Shown piece after piece: positions 14,917 to 18,229 of a stretch of DNA of 18,229 nucleotides; the first letter of the stretch is position 1, and every line of letters starts with the position of its first letter. The notes beneath the pieces were generated by a model. The model was not told the origin of the DNA and searched no databases. It saw only the letters and a list, made by a program, of their open reading frames with translations. A program made the translations under genes and the position numbers. Location of the stretch: NCBI GenBank assembly GCA_903644035.1, contig CAHJXG010000460.1, forward strand, positions 1 through 18,229, given 5' to 3'. Origin of the DNA: Rhodospirillales bacterium (GTDB lineage Bacteria > Pseudomonadota > Alphaproteobacteria > Acetobacterales > Acetobacteraceae).

Positions 14917-15777
14917 ATGCGTCCGCAGGCAGCCGCCATGAAGGCTTTGTTGGATCAACCGCCGATGCAGATCGTGCCCGGCTGCGGCGACGGCATGGGC
15001 GCGCGGCTGGTGCAGGAGGCCGGGTTCAGGATCGCGTTCGCCTCCGGGTCCAGCATCCATGCGATGCGGCTGGCGATGCCGGACATGGACCTGCTGAGCT
15101 TCCCCGAGATGCGCGACGCCGTGGAGGGCATGGTGGGCACGGCGCCCGGCGTGCTGTGGCTCGCCGACGGCGACACCGGCTACGGCAACGCGCTCAGCGT
15201 GCAGCGGACGGTGCGCGAGTACGCGCGTGCCGGGGCGGCCGCGGTGCTGATCGAGGACAAGGTATGGCCGCGGCCGCTCGGCAAGGATGGCGCGAAGCTG
15301 GTGGTGGAGCGCGACGAGGCCCGCCTGCGCATCCGCGCCGCCATCCAGGCCGCCCGGGAAGAGGGCGTGCTGCTGCTGGCCCGCACCGACGCCTGCCGCT
15401 CGCGCGGGTTCACGGAGGCGCTGGCCCGGCTGCGGGAGTTCGTGACAGAGGGGGCCGACATCCTGTTCCTGGACTCGCCGGAGGACGAGGCGCAGATGCG
15501 GGCCTCCGTCGAGGCCTGCGGCGGCAAGCCGTCCGTGTCGGTCACGGCGCCGGCAGGCAAGCACTTCATGCCGGACGACGCCGGGCTGGCGCGCCTCGGC
15601 ATCAAGCTCGCAATCCACCCGCAGGAGGTGCTGGCGGCCACGGTGCACGCCATCAGGGCGGCGCTGGCCGGGCTGAACGGCGGCCCGCGGGCGGCGATGG
15701 CGAGCGCGGCGGAGCTGGCGACGGCGACGCGGTCGGCCGAGTACCTGGAGATGGACGCGCGGCTGGCCGGGAGCTGA
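14917..15777 (+). CDS. Isocitrate lyase/PEP mutase superfamily enzyme without the lyase Cys motif
   Basis: The 286-residue protein has the superfamily's barrel signatures: ADGDTGYG at 83-90 (Mg-binding Asp residues), LIEDK at about 111-115 and LLARTDA at about 153-159, then LFLDSPED. The flexible active-site loop of isocitrate and methylisocitrate lyases, K-K/R-C-G-H, is replaced by WPRPLGKDG. That argues against those two activities. Likelier options are oxaloacetate decarboxylase-like, 2,3-dimethylmalate lyase-like or a C-C lyase on a keto or sugar acid, all cytoplasmic. ATG 14917 has AGGGGGA 6 bases upstream; an open frame from 14878 lacks this. It is followed after 103 bases by an MFS transporter and a class II aldolase, probably functionally linked. 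Confidence 0.82.
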   Translation: MRPQAAAMKALLDQPPMQIVPGCGDGMGARLVQEAGFRIAFASGSSIHAMRLAMPDMDLLSFPEMRDAVEGMVGTAPGVLWLADGDTGYGNALSVQRTVREYARAGAAAVLIEDKVWPRPLGKDGAKLVVERDEARLRIRAAIQAAREEGVLLLARTDACRSRGFTEALARLREFVTEGADILFLDSPEDEAQMRASVEACGGKPSVSVTAPAGKHFMPDDAGLARLGIKLAIHPQEVLAATVHAIRAALAGLNGGPRAAMASAAELATATRSAEYLEMDARLAGS

Positions 15778-15880
15778 CGCAGGCCGCCCACGCTCCGGTC
15801 CCGCCCCGGCGAGCGTTGAGGCTGGCGTCTCCGTCCACGGTTCGATAGGCTCGGCTTAACAAAAACCGGGAGGGACGGCG

Positions 15881-17188
15881 ATGTCGGTCCTAATGAATGA
15901 GGCGGAGCTGGAGCGCTCGGCCGTGCGGCGGGTGACGTGGCGCCTCGTGCCGTTTCTGATCGTGTGCTACTTCGTGGCGTTCCTCGACCGGGTGAACGTC
16001 GGCTTCGCGGCCCTGCAGATGAACCAGGACCTCGGCTTCTCCGCCACCGTCTATGGCTGGGGCGCCGGCATCTTCTTCCTCGGCTACTTCCTGTTCGAGG
16101 TGCCCAGCAACATGGCGCTGGAGCGGGTGGGCGCCCGGAAGTGGATCGCGCGCATCATGGTCACCTGGGGCTTCGTCTCGGCCGCCATGGCGCTGGTGAC
16201 GGGGCCTTGGTCGTTCATGGGGCTGCGCTTCCTGCTGGGCGCCATGGAGGCCGGGTTCTTCCCGGGCATCATCCTCTATCTGACCTATTGGTTCCCGAGC
16301 GAGCACCGGGCCAAGGTCGTCGGCATCTTCATGGTGGCGATCCCGATCAGCAGCCTGCTGGGCTCGCCGATCTCAGGCGCCATCCTGGGCATGAGCGGCG
16401 TGCTGGGCCTGCGCGGCTGGCAGTGGCTGTTCATCCTGGAGGCGGTGCCGTCGGTGCTGCTGGGCATCGCGGTCCTGGTCTGGCTGCCGGACCGGCCCGC
16501 CACGGCGCGCTGGCTGCCGGAGGCCGAGCGGGACTGGCTCAGCCGGCGGCTGGAGATCGAGCGCAGGCGCACGGCGACCGCGCAGACGGTGCCGCTGTGG
16601 CAGGTGCTGAGCCAGCGCAAGGTGCTGCTGCTGGCGCTGGTCTATGCCGGAAGCGTCGCCAGCAGCTACGGCCTGACGCTGTGGCAGCCGCAGATCATCA
16701 AGGGGTTTGGGCTGACGGACCTCGAGACCGGGTTGCTGAACTCCGTGCCGTTCGCGTTCGGCTGCGTCGCGATGATCTGGTGGGGCCGGCGGTCCGACCA
16801 GAAGCGCGAGCGGCTGTGGCACACGGCGATCCCGCTGTTCGTCTGCGCCGCCGGTCTCCTGGCGTGCGTGGCGTTCGCGGCGAGCCTGGTGCCGACCGTG
16901 CTCGCGCTGTGCTTCACCCTGCTGGGCGTCTATGCCGTGAAGGGGCCGTTCTGGGCCACGGCGACCGAGATGCTGCCGGCCGCGACGGCGGCGGCGGGGA
17001 TCGCGGCGATCAACTCCATCGGCAACCTCGCGGGCTTCGTCGGGCCGTTCCTGATCGGCGCCATCAAGGACGCGACCGGCAGCTTCACCCTGGGGCTGCT
17101 GCCGCTGATCGCGTTCGCCGTGGTGGCCGGGTTTGTCGTGCTGGCCATGGGCAAGCAAAGTCCCGCCGTCACCGTCCCGGCGGAGTAG
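15881..17188 (+). CDS. MFS transporter, anion:cation symporter (ACS) family (second copy)
   Basis: The 435-residue protein has about twelve membrane helices. It contains RLVPFLIVCYFVAFLDRVNVGFAAL at the start, EVPSNMALERVGARKWIARI near residue 75, and RFLLGAMEAGFFPGIILYLTYWFP, the ACS-family blocks. It is clearly a paralogue of the transporter at 11768-13081 but not a recent duplicate, since many positions differ. It likely imports an organic or sugar acid with protons. ATG 15881 has GGGAGGG (15868-15874) 6 bases upstream. The stop is 4 bases before the class II aldolase start, so the two are co-transcribed and the aldolase substrate is probably derived from the imported acid. Confidence 0.9.
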   Translation: MSVLMNEAELERSAVRRVTWRLVPFLIVCYFVAFLDRVNVGFAALQMNQDLGFSATVYGWGAGIFFLGYFLFEVPSNMALERVGARKWIARIMVTWGFVSAAMALVTGPWSFMGLRFLLGAMEAGFFPGIILYLTYWFPSEHRAKVVGIFMVAIPISSLLGSPISGAILGMSGVLGLRGWQWLFILEAVPSVLLGIAVLVWLPDRPATARWLPEAERDWLSRRLEIERRRTATAQTVPLWQVLSQRKVLLLALVYAGSVASSYGLTLWQPQIIKGFGLTDLETGLLNSVPFAFGCVAMIWWGRRSDQKRERLWHTAIPLFVCAAGLLACVAFAASLVPTVLALCFTLLGVYAVKGPFWATATEMLPAATAAAGIAAINSIGNLAGFVGPFLIGAIKDATGSFTLGLLPLIAFAVVAGFVVLAMGKQSPAVTVPAE

Positions 17189-17192
17189 GGCC

Positions 17193-17963
17193 ATGCCGGA
17201 CACGCATACGGCCGGCGTCCGCGCCCGGGTGTCGGACGCGGAGTGGCAGGCGCGGCTGGACTGCGCCGCGGTGTACCGCTTGCTGGCGCGTTACGGCATG
17301 AGCGACCTGGTATACAACCACGTGACCCTGCGTATCCCCGTCGAGGGCGAGCGGCTGCTGATCAACCCGTTCGGCTGGCTGTATGAGGAGATCACGGCAT
17401 CCAGCCTGATCACCATCGACCTCGACGGCACGGTGCTGCTCAACCCGCATCCGGACATCGGCATCAACCCGGCGGGCTACGTGATCCACAGCGCCATCCA
17501 CGCCGTGCGCCCCGACGCCGCTTGCGTCATCCACACGCACAGCCGGGCCGGCATGGCGGTGTCGGCCATGCGTTGCGGCCTGCTGCCGCTGACGCAGACC
17601 GCGATGCGCTGCATGCCGGTCGCCTATCACGACTATGAAGGCCCGGCGGTGGATCTCGACGAGCGCAGCCGGCTGCAGCGCGACCTTGGGGACCACCGGT
17701 TCATGGTGCTGCGCAACCACGGCCTGCTGACCACCGGTCCCAGCGCGGCCGAGGCGTTCAACGGCATGTACTGGCTCGAGATGGCCTGCCGCGCCCAGGT
17801 GGACGCCATGGCGGCGCGGGCGGAGCTGACCATGCCGGACGCGCGCACCGTGGACCATGCGGTGCACCAGTACCAGCCCGGAACCCGCCGGCCGTTCGGC
17901 GTGCTGGAATGGCCCGCCATGCTCCGCCTGCTGGACCGCCGGGACCCGGGCTGGCGCGACTAG
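17193..17963 (+). CDS. Class II aldolase/adducin family protein
   Basis: The 256-residue protein has the class II aldolase/adducin fold. Zinc-binding His residues are visible at 114 and 116 (CVIHTHSRAG) and 176 (RNHGLLTTG), and the substrate-phosphate loop region corresponds to SDLVYNHVTLR near residue 37. Family members cleave or epimerise sugar phosphates and related acids (fuculose-P aldolase, ribulose-P epimerase, 3-oxo-acid decarboxylase types). The YNH loop is the adducin-like variant common in unassigned bacterial members, so the reaction is unknown. ATG 17193 follows the transporter stop by 4 bases, with the Shine-Dalgarno GGAG inside the transporter's last codons. The stop codon TAG lies within the left arm of a palindromic repeat, so the last residues may have been shaped by that insertion. 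Confidence 0.88.
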   Translation: MPDTHTAGVRARVSDAEWQARLDCAAVYRLLARYGMSDLVYNHVTLRIPVEGERLLINPFGWLYEEITASSLITIDLDGTVLLNPHPDIGINPAGYVIHSAIHAVRPDAACVIHTHSRAGMAVSAMRCGLLPLTQTAMRCMPVAYHDYEGPAVDLDERSRLQRDLGDHRFMVLRNHGLLTTGPSAAEAFNGMYWLEMACRAQVDAMAARAELTMPDARTVDHAVHQYQPGTRRPFGVLEWPAMLRLLDRRDPGWRD

Positions 17964-18007
17964 TGCTCTGGCGCATTCAGGAAATTCGGCATGTGCCAGA
18001 GCACTAG
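17960..18007. repeat. Palindromic element with 13-bp perfect arms and CTAG ends
   Basis: CTAGTGCTCTGGC (17960-17972) and GCCAGAGCACTAG (17995-18007) are exact reverse complements around a 22-base centre. The element can be read as 10-bp terminal inverted repeats GTGCTCTGGC flanked by TA duplications, as in miniature IS630/IS5-type elements. It supplies the aldolase stop codon. Its mobile nature is an inference. Confidence 0.6.
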
Positions 18008-18068
18008 AGTGGTTTGGTGGACCGATTCAGCCAACGCGCTGAAGCGCGCGTCGGCATCGGACCACTAG
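18004..18068. repeat. Second palindromic element abutting the first
   Basis: Between CTAG at 18004-18007 and CTAG at 18065-18068, AGTGGT (18008-18013) pairs with ACCACT (18061-18066). TGGACCGATTC (from 18018) nearly mirrors GCATCGGACCA (18054-18064), and a central CGCGCT-GA-AGCGCG hairpin lies at 18035-18048. It shares the middle CTAG with the first element. It looks like a MITE or REP-type repeat rather than a simple terminator. Confidence 0.5.
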
Positions 18069-18104
18069 CTTGGCTCATTGCCGCTGCAGGGGAGGACCAC
18101 ACGA

Positions 18105-18229
18105 ATGGCATCACAGCCGATCATCTCACGCCGGGACGGCCTGAAGCTGGCCGCCTCGGCCGCAGCGCTGGGAGGCGGCCCGGCGGCGCGGGCGGCCGAT
18201 GCGCCGACCGTGAGGACGCCGGTGAGCGT
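18105..18229 (+). CDS. Tat-exported protein, N-terminus only (partial at right edge)
   Basis: The first 41 residues are visible. They begin MASQPIISRRDGLKLAASAA and form a twin-arginine signal: SRRDGLK at residues 8-14, then a moderately hydrophobic Ala/Gly stretch, with a cleavage site ARA-AD near residue 30. GGGGAGG (18089-18095) lies about 9 bases before the ATG. The mature domain lies outside the window, so the product is unknown. Folded cofactor enzymes and ABC binding proteins are the usual Tat cargo. The gene lies just after the palindromic repeats and may belong to a separate unit. Confidence 0.7.
   Translation, partial: MASQPIISRRDGLKLAASAAALGGGPAARAADAPTVRTPVS

Overview
The window is uniformly GC-rich, with long codon-biased genes, strong Shine-Dalgarno sites and frequent GTG/TTG starts. 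Two exported proteins carry twin-arginine-like leaders, one ending in LPRPSIAQ. In my experience that style of leader is typical of Acetobacteraceae (Roseomonas-like Alphaproteobacteria). This is a style-based inference, not a search result. The content is an accessory catabolic and transport region. I see no tRNA, rRNA, CRISPR array or intact insertion sequence.

Layout. (1) Bases 1-452, minus strand: a response-regulator receiver domain running off the left edge, then about 360 bases without a gene. (2) 816-2057: an acyltransferase-3 family membrane protein with a TTG start. (3) 2210-7246: a five-gene plus-strand operon with a sugar-type ABC importer (binding protein, two permeases, MalK-like ATPase) and an SDR oxidoreductase resembling L-xylulose reductase. 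It probably imports and oxidises a sugar or polyol. (4) 7256-8266 (minus) and 8410-8889 (plus): ACC deaminase (acdS) and its divergent Lrp/AsnC-type regulator (acdR). The regulator's natural start appears to be a non-canonical ATA. (5) 8973-10556: an orphan family-5 (peptide/nickel type) binding protein behind a near-consensus sigma-54 promoter, with no permease genes beside it. (6) 10572-11615 (minus): a LacI-type repressor, divergent from an MFS transporter plus a rhamnonate-dehydratase-like enolase-superfamily enzyme (11768-14273). A perfect 16-bp palindromic operator lies between them. (7) 14327-14785 (minus): a small conserved-looking membrane protein of unknown role. (8) 14917-17963: an isocitrate lyase/PEP mutase superfamily enzyme, a second MFS transporter and a class II aldolase/adducin protein. 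(9) 17960-18068: two adjacent palindromic elements bounded by CTAG. (10) 18105 to the edge: the start of a Tat-exported protein.

Taken together, the region looks like nutrient scavenging in a plant- or soil-associated bacterium: sugar/polyol uptake, sugar-acid dehydration and cleavage, and nitrogen recovery from ACC. The least routine observations are the sigma-54 promoter beside acdR, the ATA start of acdR with its TTTCAG half-sites, the LacI operator, the non-standard active-site loop of the isocitrate-lyase-family enzyme, and the paired CTAG-bounded repeats.
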